Shown piece after piece: positions 27,480-37,080 of a stretch of 64,000 nt of DNA (positions within the stretch are counted from its first letter, which is position 1; each line of letters opens with the position of its first letter). Made by a program: the position numbers and the translations under genes. The stretch covers positions 930,001 to 994,000 of the forward strand of contig NZ_VYSA01000001.1 in assembly GCF_008710745.1 (NCBI RefSeq). Reading direction: 5' to 3'. The notes under the pieces are model-generated. The model had not been told where the DNA came from. It saw only the letters and a list, made by a program, of their open reading frames with translations, and made no database searches. The DNA comes from Microbacterium rhizomatis. Lineage in GTDB: Bacteria; Actinomycetota; Actinomycetes; Actinomycetales; Microbacteriaceae.

Positions 27480-28196
27480 TTAGTCGCGGGCGGGCCTCGG
27501 GCCCGTGATTGCGGAGCCGATCCGCAGGTGTGTCGCGCCGTAGGAAATGGCCGCGGGGAAGTCTGCCGTCATGCCGGCCGAGATCCAGTCGGCATCCGGA
27601 GCAACCGTGCGGAGCCGCTCGGAGTATCCGGCGAGGCGAGCGAACGCCGCGGCGGGCTCCTCGCCGAGGGGCGCGACGGCCATCACGCCGCGGAGAGCAA
27701 GAGTGCGGCACCCGCGGACGTGGGTCGCGAGCGCCTCGAGCTCGTCTGGGCGCACTCCCCCGCGAGCCGGGTCGTCGGTCAGATTCACCTGGATCAGCAC
27801 ATCGAGCAGGGGCGCGGCATCCACACCGTCTGCCTGACCCGCCGCGTCGAACGCGTCGGCGATGCGTTCGCGGTCGATGGAGTGGACGACGGATGCCGCG
27901 GCGCGGATCGCGCGCGCCTTGTTGGCCTGCGCCTGCCCGATGAAGTGCCAGCGGAGCGGCGGTTCCCGCATCGAGTGCAGTTCTGCGACCTTGCCGGAGA
28001 GCTCTTGCTGGCGATTCTCGCCGACGTCTCGCACACCGAGCACTGCGAGCTCTTCGATCAGCGATACGGGGTGGAACTTCGTCACGACGATCCGCGTGAC
28101 GTCGCCCGGGTCACGCCCGGCGCGCCGCGCGGCGTCGTCGATGCGGGCATCGACGTCCGCGAGGCGGCCGGCGAGTAGTGGATCGACGACGACCAC
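27480..28196 (-). CDS. YggS-family PLP-binding protein
   Basis: Pyridoxal-phosphate homeostasis protein of 238 residues with a single alanine-racemase-like barrel. The PLP Lys lies in [15 protein letters not shown], and the family motifs [20 protein letters not shown] and [12 protein letters not shown] are present. It has no known catalytic role but buffers PLP and affects amino-acid pools. It lies 24 nt after ftsZ. The yfiH/laccase-domain gene usually found between ftsZ and yggS in relatives is absent. Confidence 0.93.
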   Translation of the reverse strand: MVVVDPLLAGRLADVDARIDDAARRAGRDPGDVTRIVVTKFHPVSLIEELAVLGVRDVGENRQQELSGKVAELHSMREPPLRWHFIGQAQANKARAIRAAASVVHSIDRERIADAFDAAGQADGVDAAPLLDVLIQVNLTDDPARGGVRPDELEALATHVRGCRTLALRGVMAVAPLGEEPAAAFARLAGYSERLRTVAPDADWISAGMTADFPAAISYGATHLRIGSAITGPRPARD

Positions 28197-28220
28197 GCGG
28201 TTCTCCGTGAGCTGTGGCGG

Positions 28221-29375
28221 CTATTTCAGGAAGTCGGGGATATCGAGATCGTCGTCGCCGAAGGCGGAGTCGTACGTCGCGTCGGGCAATGCTGCTCCCA
28301 CCGACACCGACTCCTTCGCTGCGGTCTCCGTCTCGAGCTCGCGGGCAGCCTCGGCCGCGGGCGTCACCGGCATCAGGGGCGCGGACGCGACGCGACCGGC
28401 GGTGACCGGATCGATCCGCAGCGACGGCTCTCCACCGTCGAAGCCCGCTGCGATCACGGTGACGCGCACCTCATCGCCGAGCGTGTCGTCGATCACCGTT
28501 CCGAAGATGATGTTCGCCTCGGGGTGAGCTGCTTCCTTGACGAGCTGAGCGGCATCGTTGATCTCGAAGATGCCCAGGTTCGAACCGCCCTGGATCGACA
28601 GCAGCACACCGTGCGCACCCTCGATCGAGGCCTCGAGGAGAGGGGATTCGACGGCGAGCTCGGCTGCCTTGATCGCGCGGTCGGCACCACGGGCCGAGCC
28701 GATCCCCATGAGGGCCGAGCCCGCCCCCTGCATGACCGACTTCACGTCGGCGAAGTCGAGGTTGATCAGACCGGGAGTCGTGATGAGATCCGTGATCCCC
28801 TGCACGCCGGCCAGCAGGACCTGGTCTGCGGTCGCGAACGCCTCGATCATGGAGATGCCGCGGTCACTGATCTCGAGCAGCCGGTCGTTGGGGACGACGA
28901 TGAGGGTGTCGACCTCTTCCTTGAGCTTCGCGACACCGACCTCCGCTTGACTCTGCCTGCGGCGACCCTCGAACGAGAACGGCTTGGTGACGACACCGAT
29001 CGTGAGTGCCCCGATCGACTTGGCGATCTTCGCGACGACGGGTGCACCGCCCGTTCCGGTCCCACCGCCCTCGCCCGCCGTCACGAACACCATGTCGGCG
29101 CCGCGCAGCGCCTCTTCGATCTCTTCTGCGTGGTCTTCGGCTGCGCGCCTCCCCACCTCGGGGTCGGCGCCCGCGCCGAGACCGCGAGTGAGCTCGCGAC
29201 CCACGTCGAGCTTCACGTCGGCGTCGCTCATGAGGAGCGCCTGCGCGTCGGTGTTGATCGCGATGAACTCGACACCGCGAAGGCCGAGATCGATCATGCG
29301 GTTGACGGCGTTGACGCCGCCACCACCCACACCGACGACCTTGATCACGGCGAGGTAGTTCTGGTTCTGGCTCAT
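28221..29375 (-). CDS. ftsZ: Cell division GTPase FtsZ
   Basis: Tubulin-like protein forming the Z ring, 384 residues. The GTP-binding motif is [12 protein letters not shown] and the T7 synergy loop is [14 protein letters not shown]. The conserved C-terminal peptide ends [10 protein letters not shown], the SepF/FtsW-binding tail. The ATG at 29375 was chosen for the GGAGGA 6-7 nt upstream; a longer in-frame start at 29411 is unsupported. The 207-base gap to ftsQ carries its own promoter region. Confidence 0.98.
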   Translation of the reverse strand: MSQNQNYLAVIKVVGVGGGGVNAVNRMIDLGLRGVEFIAINTDAQALLMSDADVKLDVGRELTRGLGAGADPEVGRRAAEDHAEEIEEALRGADMVFVTAGEGGGTGTGGAPVVAKIAKSIGALTIGVVTKPFSFEGRRRQSQAEVGVAKLKEEVDTLIVVPNDRLLEISDRGISMIEAFATADQVLLAGVQGITDLITTPGLINLDFADVKSVMQGAGSALMGIGSARGADRAIKAAELAVESPLLEASIEGAHGVLLSIQGGSNLGIFEINDAAQLVKEAAHPEANIIFGTVIDDTLGDEVRVTVIAAGFDGGEPSLRIDPVTAGRVASAPLMPVTPAAEAARELETETAAKESVSVGAALPDATYDSAFGDDDLDIPDFLK

Positions 29376-29442
29376 GCCGTCCTCCGTTGTGTCCAGCTCT
29401 TGTCCGTACATTCGGGCTCTGTCGCCCTCGGGCGAACCTTAA

Positions 29443-29457
29443 ACCTCAAGTAGAGGT
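29443..29457. promoter_or_regulatory. Inverted repeat in the ftsQ-ftsZ gap
   Basis: ACCTC-AAGTA-GAGGT, a perfect 5+5 inverted repeat about 70 nt upstream of ftsZ. Just upstream on the minus strand lie TTGCAT and TTATACC-like elements (about 29456-29485) that may form the ftsZ promoter, but spacing is not ideal. The rest of the 207-base gap shows nothing else I can name. Confidence 0.35.
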
Positions 29458-29582
29458 ATAAAGTGTTGCCGGGTATGCAATTCCTGAGTCGAAAGTATGC
29501 GGCGCACGCACCTCGGCCCGGAGAATCGCGGCGTGTCGCGACATCGCGCCGCGAAGTCGTCTCGACCCGAGGTTGAGAGTAT

Positions 29583-30614
29583 TCAGCGGACGACGATCGC
29601 CTGCGGCGATGACACATCGTAAACACTGACGGATGCCGGCGGCCTGGCTCGCATCGTCGTCTCAAGCACGAGCGCCTTGAGGGCAGATTGGTCGGCGTTG
29701 CCCCACACGATCTGCGTGTTCGTTCCGAGAGTGAGCGTGACATCGTCAGGGCTCGAGGCGGTCACTGCGGTGACCTGAGCCCTGACCGCGTCGGGGAGCG
29801 CACGGAGCACGAGGCCCGCCGCGGCGAAGGCAGGCGACTCCGTGCCCCCGGTGATCGTGAGCAGCGGCAGTCCGGCCGGCATCGCCGCACTCGTGGAGAG
29901 CGCAACCCCCGCGGCATCCACGACGCTGAACCCGGCGCGGCCAGAGACGACTCCGACCGGAGTGCGCTCGACGATCCGCACGATCAGCTCGTGCGGCGGC
30001 CGCGCCTCGAGCGTGTAGGTCTCGACGAGCGGAAAACCGACCAGCGCTGCTTTGACCGCACTCTGGTCGACGCGTGGGAGAGGCGTCCCGAGCTGGCTGC
30101 TCAGCGCATTCTCGACCGCCTGCGGATCCAGCTGCGATGTGCCCACGACGCGGATCTCCTCGACAGCGAACAGCGGGCTGTATGCCGCACCGAGCGTGGC
30201 GAGGATGAGCACCACGACCGCAGCCGCCGATCCGATCCAGACCGCCCGCCTGCGCCGCTGGCGACCGGTGAAACGGCGCACCTCGGCCCGGAGGGCCTTG
30301 CGGCGCGCCCGCGCCGCGCGCCACACGTCGCGCAGGCCGAGCGGCGGCTCGGCCTCGCGGGGCGCTGTGGTGTCAGCGCGCACCGTGTCCCCCGCGGCGA
30401 CCGGCAGAGCGGACGGCCGCAGCGCCGTGAGGACACCCGCCGTCTCGATCGCGGTGGTGCCGGACTGCCCTGGCGGGTCGCGGCGTTGCGTGCCTGGAGC
30501 GTTCTGGGGGCCGCGGGGCGGCGCACCCTCGTCGATCGAGACCGCGTCGGCGGCTGCCGCCGGCTCAGCGGCTCGGCTCGGTTCCGGGAGGGGCAGAGGA
30601 GATGGGCGGCGCAT
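29583..30614 (-). CDS. ftsQ: Cell division protein FtsQ
   Basis: Bitopic divisome protein, 343 residues. A long Pro/Ala-rich cytoplasmic N-terminus (about 1-130) ends in a basic patch (RRFTGRQRRRRAVW). One membrane helix follows (about 132-152). The extracytoplasmic POTRA domain begins FAVEEIRVVGTSQLDPQAV, followed by the FtsQ domain with PLVETYTLEARPPHELIVRIVERTPVGVV. The ATG lies 5 nt after the murC stop. Confidence 0.93.
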   Translation of the reverse strand: MRRPSPLPLPEPSRAAEPAAAADAVSIDEGAPPRGPQNAPGTQRRDPPGQSGTTAIETAGVLTALRPSALPVAAGDTVRADTTAPREAEPPLGLRDVWRAARARRKALRAEVRRFTGRQRRRRAVWIGSAAAVVVLILATLGAAYSPLFAVEEIRVVGTSQLDPQAVENALSSQLGTPLPRVDQSAVKAALVGFPLVETYTLEARPPHELIVRIVERTPVGVVSGRAGFSVVDAAGVALSTSAAMPAGLPLLTITGGTESPAFAAAGLVLRALPDAVRAQVTAVTASSPDDVTLTLGTNTQIVWGNADQSALKALVLETTMRARPPASVSVYDVSSPQAIVVR

Positions 30615-30619
30615 ACGCC

Positions 30620-32032
30620 CTACTCCCCGGCACGCGTGGTGCTCGGGCGACCGAGCGCCTCCAGCACCTGGGGGATGATCAGGTTCACATTGCCGCAGCC
30701 GAGGGTGATCACGAAGTCACCGGGGCGGGACACGGCGGCGGTGTACTCCGCCGCCTCCTGCCAATCCGCGACGAAGTGGACGTGATCCGCGTCGTCGAAC
30801 TCGGCACTCACGAGCTCGCCCGTGACCCCCGGGATCGGATCCTCGCGTGCGCCGTAGACGTCGAGGACGACAGTGTGGTCGGCATATTCCTCGAGCACAG
30901 CGGCGAATTCGCCGGCCATCTGCTGCGTTCGCGAGTAGGTGTGCGGCTGGTGCAGCGCGATGATCCGACCGTCGCCGATCACGGTGCGGGCGGCCGCGAG
31001 CGCGGCGGCGACCTCGGTCGGGTGGTGCGCGTAGTCGTCGTAGACGCTGACCCCGTGCTCCGTGCCATGGAGCTCGAACCGGCGCGCGGTGCCCGCGAAA
31101 CCCTCGACCGCGCGGACGGCAGGCTCGAGCTCGTACCCCAGGGTGAGGAGCACGGCGACGGCGCCGGCGGCGTTGACCGCGTTGTGCACGCCGGGTATCG
31201 CCAGGCGCGCCGACACGGATGCGGCGTCCGCCGTGATCGTGAACCCGACGCCGCCGTCGGTGCGGATGTCGTGCACCCTCACGTCGGCAGCATCTGCCAC
31301 GCCGAACGTGCGCACGTGCGGATGCGACAGCCGGGCAGCGACCCGGAGAGCACCCGGATCGTCGGCCGAGATCACGACCGCGTCGCGCGCGTCGCCCGCG
31401 AAGCGGGCGAACGCGCCGACGAAGGCGTCGTCGGTGCCGTAGTGGTCGAGGTGGTCGGGATCGACGTTCGTGATGAGCGCGACCGAGGTGTCGTAGAGCA
31501 GGAAAGTACCATCGGATTCGTCGGCCTCGATCACGAAGAGGTCGTCGCTGCCGGTGGCACTCGAGACCCCGAGCTGCGCGATGACACCGCCGTTCACGAA
31601 CGACGGGTCGGCGCCCAGAGCGCGGAGGGCCGTGACGATCATTCCCGTCGACGTCGTCTTGCCGTGTGCACCGGCGACGGACACGAGGGGGCGTCCGCCG
31701 ATCATCCAGTGCAATGCCTGCGAGCGGTGGATGACCGAGAGCCCGCGTTCCTTCGCCGTGACGAACTCGGGATTCTCCGGCCAGATGGCGCCGGTGTGGA
31801 TGACGGTGTCGGCGTCGCCGAGGTTCGCGGCATCGTGCCCCACGTGCACGCGTGCGCCGAGTGCCTCGAGCTGCCGCAGACCGGGGCTGTCTGCCCGATC
31901 GGAGCCCGACACGCGGATGCCGCGCGCGAGGAACATGCGAGCAAGCCCCGACATCCCCGAGCCGCCGATGCCGATGAAGTGCGCGGCCTCGATGTTCTCG
32001 GGCAGAGGAAGGCTCAGGTCGGGTCTGATCAT
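30620..32032 (-). CDS. murC: UDP-N-acetylmuramate--L-alanine ligase
   Basis: First Mur ligase, adding L-Ala to UDP-MurNAc in the cytoplasm; 470 residues. Motifs are [14 protein letters not shown], the ATP loop [40 protein letters not shown] and [11 protein letters not shown]. There is an 84-nt gap from murG that holds a TAGGAT box on the minus strand (32047-32042), possibly an internal promoter for murC-ftsQ. Confidence 0.97.
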   Translation of the reverse strand: MIRPDLSLPLPENIEAAHFIGIGGSGMSGLARMFLARGIRVSGSDRADSPGLRQLEALGARVHVGHDAANLGDADTVIHTGAIWPENPEFVTAKERGLSVIHRSQALHWMIGGRPLVSVAGAHGKTTSTGMIVTALRALGADPSFVNGGVIAQLGVSSATGSDDLFVIEADESDGTFLLYDTSVALITNVDPDHLDHYGTDDAFVGAFARFAGDARDAVVISADDPGALRVAARLSHPHVRTFGVADAADVRVHDIRTDGGVGFTITADAASVSARLAIPGVHNAVNAAGAVAVLLTLGYELEPAVRAVEGFAGTARRFELHGTEHGVSVYDDYAHHPTEVAAALAAARTVIGDGRIIALHQPHTYSRTQQMAGEFAAVLEEYADHTVVLDVYGAREDPIPGVTGELVSAEFDDADHVHFVADWQEAAEYTAAVSRPGDFVITLGCGNVNLIIPQVLEALGRPSTTRAGE

Positions 32033-32116
32033 GACCCGTCAATCCTAAGTTGGCCCCGCAGCCGCGTGGCCTTCGGCGCGCTGGGCGTCGCGCGCACAGT
32101 GATTTCGCCAGAGAGC

Positions 32117-33190
32117 TCAGGCTCCGAGCGCCTCATCGATCATCGCGATCACGTTCGCCGTGCCCGAGCGGGTCCCGACGGATGCCGCAGCCACCGTCAT
32201 CGCCGAGCGCCGGGCGCTGTCCGCGAGGAGGGGGACGATCTCGGTGCGCACGCGGTCGGGGGTGAATTCGCCGTCGGGGATGAGGAGAGCAGCGCCCGCG
32301 CGTACCGCTGAAGCCGCGTTGAGTGCCTGCTCACCGTTGCCCACCGCGTACGGCACGTACACCGCCGGGATTCCCAGAGCGCTGATCTCGCTGACCGTCG
32401 CGGCACCCGCACGGGACACGATCAGATCCGCCAGAGCGAACGCGAGGTCCATGCGGTCGACGTAGCGTCGCAGCGCGTAGCCCCGAGCGCCGGGGTCGAC
32501 GAGCTCGGACCGCTCACCGGTGACGTGAATCAGCTGCCAGCCCGCCTCGAGGACATCGCGCCACGACTCGGCCAGGGCGTCGTTGAGGCGCTGCGCGCCG
32601 AGCGATCCGCCGAAGACGAGCAGCGTCGGCGCGGCGGGGTCGAGACCGAAATACTCCGCGGCCTCGTCGCGCCGGGCGGCGCGGTCGAGTTCGACGACTT
32701 CGCCGCGGAGCGGCATCCCCACGACGCGCGATCGGGCGAGCCGGGTGCCCTCGAACGCGACGCCGATGCGCGCCGCCCGTCGTGCGCCGAGAATATTGGC
32801 GAGTCCGGGCCTGGCATTGGCCTCGTGCACGACGACGGGAACTCCTTCCCGACCTGCGGCCACATACGCGGGTGCGGAAGCGTAGCCTCCGAAGCCGACG
32901 ACGACGTCGACCGAATGTTCGCGGATGTGGGCTCGAACCTGTGCGACGGCACGCTGGAACTGAGCGGGAAAGCGCACCGCGGCACCGTTCGGACGGCGGG
33001 GGAAGGGCACCTTGTCGACGAACAGGAGCTCGTATCCGCGCAGCGGCACGAGTCGCGCCTCGAGTCCTTCACGGGTTCCGAGCACCAGGACGCCGGCCGC
33101 GGCATCCCGTTCGCGAAGACCGTCCGCTACGGCCAGCAGAGGGTTCACATGACCGGCGGTGCCGCCCCCGGCGAGCAGATACGTCGTCAC
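32117..33190 (-). CDS. murG: Lipid II synthase MurG
   Basis: Membrane-associated GT-B glycosyltransferase that adds GlcNAc to lipid I to give lipid II; 357 residues. The N-terminal glycine-rich loop is LLAGGGTAGHVNPLLAVAD. Further motifs are VVGFGGYASAPAYVAA, VHEANARPGLAN, VFGGSLGAQRLND, and the UDP-GlcNAc site SRAGAATVSEISALGIPAVYVPY. It lies between ftsW and murC on the minus strand. Confidence 0.97.
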   Translation of the reverse strand: MTTYLLAGGGTAGHVNPLLAVADGLRERDAAAGVLVLGTREGLEARLVPLRGYELLFVDKVPFPRRPNGAAVRFPAQFQRAVAQVRAHIREHSVDVVVGFGGYASAPAYVAAGREGVPVVVHEANARPGLANILGARRAARIGVAFEGTRLARSRVVGMPLRGEVVELDRAARRDEAAEYFGLDPAAPTLLVFGGSLGAQRLNDALAESWRDVLEAGWQLIHVTGERSELVDPGARGYALRRYVDRMDLAFALADLIVSRAGAATVSEISALGIPAVYVPYAVGNGEQALNAASAVRAGAALLIPDGEFTPDRVRTEIVPLLADSARRSAMTVAAASVGTRSGTANVIAMIDEALGA

Positions 33191-33225
33191 CCTGAGACCC
33201 TACCCGGAGCTTCGCCGAGAGACGC

Positions 33226-34482
33226 TCAGGATGCCGGGACGCGAGCCCGCCCGGTGCGCTGCGGTGGCGCGGCGGTGCGCACGGGCAGCGATCTCGCGAA
33301 CGACAAGAGCACGCCGGAGGCGACCAGGGCCGACAGCAGCGACGTTCCACCCTGCGACATGAACGGCAAGGGCACCCCGAGGACGGGGAACACGCGGAGC
33401 ACGACGCCGACGTTCAGGAGCGCCTGCCCGACGATCCAGACCGTGATGCCGCCGGACACGATGCGCACGAACGGATCATTCGTCTTGCGGATCACGTGGA
33501 AGGCGCCCACCGCGAACAGCGCGAACAGCGCGAGCACGACGGCACAGCCGATGAGCCCCAGTTCTTCCCCCACGATCGCGAAGATGTAGTCGTTCGCCGC
33601 GGCGGGAAGCCAGTCGTACTTCTCCTTCGAGTTGCCGAGGCCGAGCCCGAAGAGCCCGCCGCCGGCGAGCCCCCAGATGCCGTGCAGCGGCTGGTAGCAG
33701 TCGTTGTAGTAATCGGCGAGGCAGTTCGGATTGAGAAAGCTGAGGATGCGCCGCATACGGTCGGGGCTGGTCACCGCGAAGAAGTAGATCGCACCGATCG
33801 CGGCGATCAGCGGAAGGATGAAGATCCGCAGCTTCACTCCGGAGAAGAACAGCGCTCCGAGGGCGATGAGGGCGAGGATCATCGCCGTGCCCAGATCGTG
33901 CCCCGCCATGACCGTCGCGATCACGAGCGCGGTCACCGGCACGAGCGGGATGAACACGTGCCGCCACAACCCCAGCAGCGTCTGCTTGCGGTAGAGCACG
34001 TAGCCGATCCACAACGCGAGGGTGAGTTTCAGGAACTCAGCCGGTTGAGCCTGGAATCCCGCGATCTGGATCCAGTTGCGGTTTCCGTTCGCCTCCACAC
34101 CGAGCCCTGGCACGAAGACGAGCATCTGGAAGAGGATGGCGCCGATCAGCGCCGGCCAGGCCATCCGCTTCCAGAACGTGATCGGGAGGCGGCTGGCGAT
34201 GAACATGAGCGGGATGCCGATCACGGCGAACACCGCCTGCTTGATGACCGCTTCGTAGGGCGGCTGCCCAGCGGCCGTCGCGGTCGCCGATGTCGCCGAG
34301 AGCACCATCACGAGCCCGAAGCCGGTCAGGAGGAGCGCGGTCGAGGCGATGAGCAGGAACTCGCTCGGCACCGGCGCGAAGACACGTCCGAGTGAGACCC
34401 GCGCAGCGAGACCCCGTCTGCGGTGTGCGTCAGCCGGCAGCTCCCGCGGACGCGCCGGGGGTGCCGTGGTCGTCGTCGCCAT
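33226..34482 (-). CDS. ftsW: Septal SEDS glycosyltransferase FtsW
   Basis: Polytopic peptidoglycan polymerase working with FtsI; 418 residues, about ten membrane helices. SEDS features include the N-terminal FGLVMVLSATSATAT, the helix pair around FQAQPAEFLKLTLALWIGY, MAGHDLGTAMI with the catalytic Asp, and the C-terminal PLPFMSQGGTSLLS. The ATG at 34482 has GGAGGGGAC just upstream. The gene overlaps the 3' end of murD by 53 nt, so translation is likely coupled. Confidence 0.96.
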   Translation of the reverse strand: MATTTTAPPARPRELPADAHRRRGLAARVSLGRVFAPVPSEFLLIASTALLLTGFGLVMVLSATSATATAAGQPPYEAVIKQAVFAVIGIPLMFIASRLPITFWKRMAWPALIGAILFQMLVFVPGLGVEANGNRNWIQIAGFQAQPAEFLKLTLALWIGYVLYRKQTLLGLWRHVFIPLVPVTALVIATVMAGHDLGTAMILALIALGALFFSGVKLRIFILPLIAAIGAIYFFAVTSPDRMRRILSFLNPNCLADYYNDCYQPLHGIWGLAGGGLFGLGLGNSKEKYDWLPAAANDYIFAIVGEELGLIGCAVVLALFALFAVGAFHVIRKTNDPFVRIVSGGITVWIVGQALLNVGVVLRVFPVLGVPLPFMSQGGTSLLSALVASGVLLSFARSLPVRTAAPPQRTGRARVPAS

Positions 34483-35983
34483 GGTGTCCCCTCCCGATCC
34501 GATCGCGCACCGCGGCGGCGAAGCGACGCCCGCGGTCGGCATAGGACGTGAACTGATCGAAGGAGGCCGCGGCGGGGGCGAGCAGAACCACGTCCCCATC
34601 ACGGGCTACTCCGGCGGCCAGTTCGACCACCCGCGCCATGACCCCTTCAGTCTCCGTGTGCGCGACCTCGAACAGCGGGACTTCGGGCGCGTGTCGCTGG
34701 AACGCCGAGACGATCGGGGCGCGGTCGAGGCCGATGACGATCGCCGCGCTGACCGCCTTGCCCCTGGTCGCCACCAGTTCTCCGATGTCGACGCCCTTCA
34801 GCAGCCCTCCGACCACCCAGACGGCTCCGGGGAAAGCCGCGAGCGACGACGCGGCGGCATGCGGGTTCGTGGCTTTCGAATCGTCCACCCAGGTCACGCC
34901 CTCGGACACCGCGACCACCTCGATGCGGTGGGGATCGAGGTGGAAGTCGCTGAGTGCGTCGCGGATCGCGGCCGGTCCCACGTCCAGCGACCGCGCCAGG
35001 GCGGTGGCCGCGAGGATGTTCGACACGATGTGCGGGGCGGCCAGCCCCACCTCGGCGAGCGCATCGATCGTCGTGATCTCGAGGGCGCTCGTGCGCCGGT
35101 CGTCCAGGAATGCCCGATCCACGAGGATGCCGTCGACCACGCCGAGGTCGCTCGGCCCTGGGATGCCGAGGTCGAACCCGATCGCCCTGGCACCTTCGAC
35201 CACCTCGGCGTCTTCGACCATTCGCCGGGTCGCGGCATCCGCCTTGCTGTAGACGCACGCTACCCGCGTATTGGCGTACACGAACGCCTTCGCCGCGCGG
35301 TAGGCATCGAACGAGCCGTGCCATTCCAGGTGATCGTCGGCCAGATTGAGGCAGACTGCCGCATGGGGCGACAGCGGGTCCGGGCCGCTCTGCAGAGACA
35401 GGTACCAGAGCTGATGGCTGGAGAGTTCGACCACCAGGACGTCGAACCCTTCCGGATCGCGCACGGCGTCCAGGACGGGCACGCCGATGTTGCCGCACGG
35501 CACAGCGCGCAACCCGCCGGCCATCATCATCGTCGCCGCGAGCCGGGTGGTGGTCGTCTTGCCGTTCGTGCCCGTGACGAGCACCCACGCGGCGGGCGTG
35601 CCGTCGGAGCGCAGCACTTTGTCGCGCACTCGCCAGGCGAGCTCGACATCGCCCCACAGCGCGATACCGCTGGCCCGTGCCCACTCGATCACCGGATGCC
35701 GCGGGGAGAAGCCGGGTGAGGCGATGACGACCTCGGGAGCGAAGCCGGACAGCGCGGCCGGCACGTCATCGAGCGGTCCCGTCCAGAGCGCGACTCCGAG
35801 CACGGGCAGGATCCGCTCGTAATCGGCATCCGCGGACTCGGAGACCACGAGGACATCCGCGCCGAGTTCGGCGAGCGTGTCGGCGACCGAGAAGCCTGTC
35901 ACCGACATCCCGAGCACGGCCACCCGCAGTCCGGACCAGTCGGCGTTCCAGCTCGTCAGCGCGTCCAGGCGCGTGGCGCTCAT
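34430..35983 (-). CDS. murD: UDP-N-acetylmuramoylalanine--D-glutamate ligase
   Basis: Second Mur ligase, adding D-Glu; 517 residues. Motifs are VAVLGMSVTGFSVADTLAELG, the ATP loop VTGTNGKTTTTRLAA, VVELSSHQLW, NLADDHLEWHG, NILAATALARSL and VDDSKATNPHAA. The ATG at 35983 overlaps the mraY stop as ATGA; an ATG five codons earlier is possible but would overlap more. The last 53 bases overlap ftsW. The long C-terminal tail rich in His/Asp/Gly is not part of the ligase core. Confidence 0.96.
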   Translation of the reverse strand: MSATRLDALTSWNADWSGLRVAVLGMSVTGFSVADTLAELGADVLVVSESADADYERILPVLGVALWTGPLDDVPAALSGFAPEVVIASPGFSPRHPVIEWARASGIALWGDVELAWRVRDKVLRSDGTPAAWVLVTGTNGKTTTTRLAATMMMAGGLRAVPCGNIGVPVLDAVRDPEGFDVLVVELSSHQLWYLSLQSGPDPLSPHAAVCLNLADDHLEWHGSFDAYRAAKAFVYANTRVACVYSKADAATRRMVEDAEVVEGARAIGFDLGIPGPSDLGVVDGILVDRAFLDDRRTSALEITTIDALAEVGLAAPHIVSNILAATALARSLDVGPAAIRDALSDFHLDPHRIEVVAVSEGVTWVDDSKATNPHAAASSLAAFPGAVWVVGGLLKGVDIGELVATRGKAVSAAIVIGLDRAPIVSAFQRHAPEVPLFEVAHTETEGVMARVVELAAGVARDGDVVLLAPAAASFDQFTSYADRGRRFAAAVRDRIGRGHHGDDDHGTPGASAGAAG

Positions 35984-37080
35984 GTTCGCGAGAGCCATTC
36001 GACGTAGAACAGTCCGACGCCCGAGATGGCCAGCATCCCCGAGATGATCCACATCCGCACGACGATCGTGATCTCGGGCCAGCCGCGCATCTCGAGGTGG
36101 TGATGGAACGGGCTCATCAGGAAGAGCCGTTTTCCGCGGGTCAGCCTGAAGTAGACGCGCTGGGCGATGACCGATCCGGAGGCGATGGCGTACACGCCCG
36201 CGATGAGGACCAGCAGGATCTCGGTGCGGGTGAGGATCGCGAACGCTGCGACGACCCCGCCGATGCCCATCGACCCGACGTCGCCCATGAAGATGTCGGC
36301 CTTCGGCGCATTCCACCAGAGGAAGCCGATGAGAGCGCCCGCGAACGCCGCACCGACGATCGCGAGGTCGAGCGGATCGCGTGTGTCGTAACACGCGGTC
36401 AGGTTGGAGGGCACGGCTGTGCAGGCTTGCTTGAACTGCCAGAACGCGATGAGGCTGTAGGCGCCGACCATGAAGCTCCCCGCGCCGGCGGCGAGACCGT
36501 CGAGACCGTCCGCGACGTTGGCACTGTTGGATGCTGCGACCCCGATGAGCGAGATCCACGCGAGGTACAGCAGCCATCCGAGGATCGGGCCGAGTGCCAT
36601 GAATGACAGAGCGGGGATGTCGCGGAACACCGAGACGTAGGCCGCTGCGGGAGTCTGCCCGACACGGTCGGGGAAGTTGAGCGCGACCACGGCGAAGGGC
36701 ACGAGGACGATGATCTGCCCGACGACCTTCCGCCAGCCGCTGAGTCCGAGGCTGCGCTGGCGGTGGACCTTCATGTAGTCGTCGATGAATCCGACCGTCC
36801 CGAGGCCGACCATCATCCAGATGACCAGCCACCCCGACACGGTCGGCGGATTGTTGCCGGTGTACGCGCCGACGAGGTAGCCGATGACGGTGCCGAGGAT
36901 GAAGATCGTCCCGCCCATGGTCGGGGTGCCGCGCTTGGCGCCGTGCGACGGATTGCTGATGTCTTCCGGGGTTCGGATGACCTGGCCCCAGCCCCACTTC
37001 CGGAACAGCCGGATGAACACCGGGGTCAGGAAGAGGGTGAATGCCAGCGAGATCGCGGCTGCCGTCAGGAGGGATCTCAC
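35980..37080 (-). CDS. mraY: Phospho-N-acetylmuramoyl-pentapeptide-transferase
   Basis: Membrane enzyme that makes lipid I from undecaprenyl phosphate and UDP-MurNAc-pentapeptide; 366 residues, about ten helices. Motifs are GTPTMGGTIFILG, GFIDDYMKVHRQRSLGL, NSANVADGLDGLAAG, FMGDVGSMGIGG and the C-terminal MSPFHHHLEMRGW. The GTG start overlaps the murF stop as GTGA. Confidence 0.97.
   Translation of the reverse strand: MRSLLTAAAISLAFTLFLTPVFIRLFRKWGWGQVIRTPEDISNPSHGAKRGTPTMGGTIFILGTVIGYLVGAYTGNNPPTVSGWLVIWMMVGLGTVGFIDDYMKVHRQRSLGLSGWRKVVGQIIVLVPFAVVALNFPDRVGQTPAAAYVSVFRDIPALSFMALGPILGWLLYLAWISLIGVAASNSANVADGLDGLAAGAGSFMVGAYSLIAFWQFKQACTAVPSNLTACYDTRDPLDLAIVGAAFAGALIGFLWWNAPKADIFMGDVGSMGIGGVVAAFAILTRTEILLVLIAGVYAIASGSVIAQRVYFRLTRGKRLFLMSPFHHHLEMRGWPEITIVVRMWIISGMLAISGVGLFYVEWLSRT

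Noticed and set aside
35984..35998. Five-codon longer start for murD (MALANMSA)
   Set aside because: The ATGA overlap with mraY at 35983 fits the coupling seen at neighbouring junctions; the longer start has no better ribosome-binding site.
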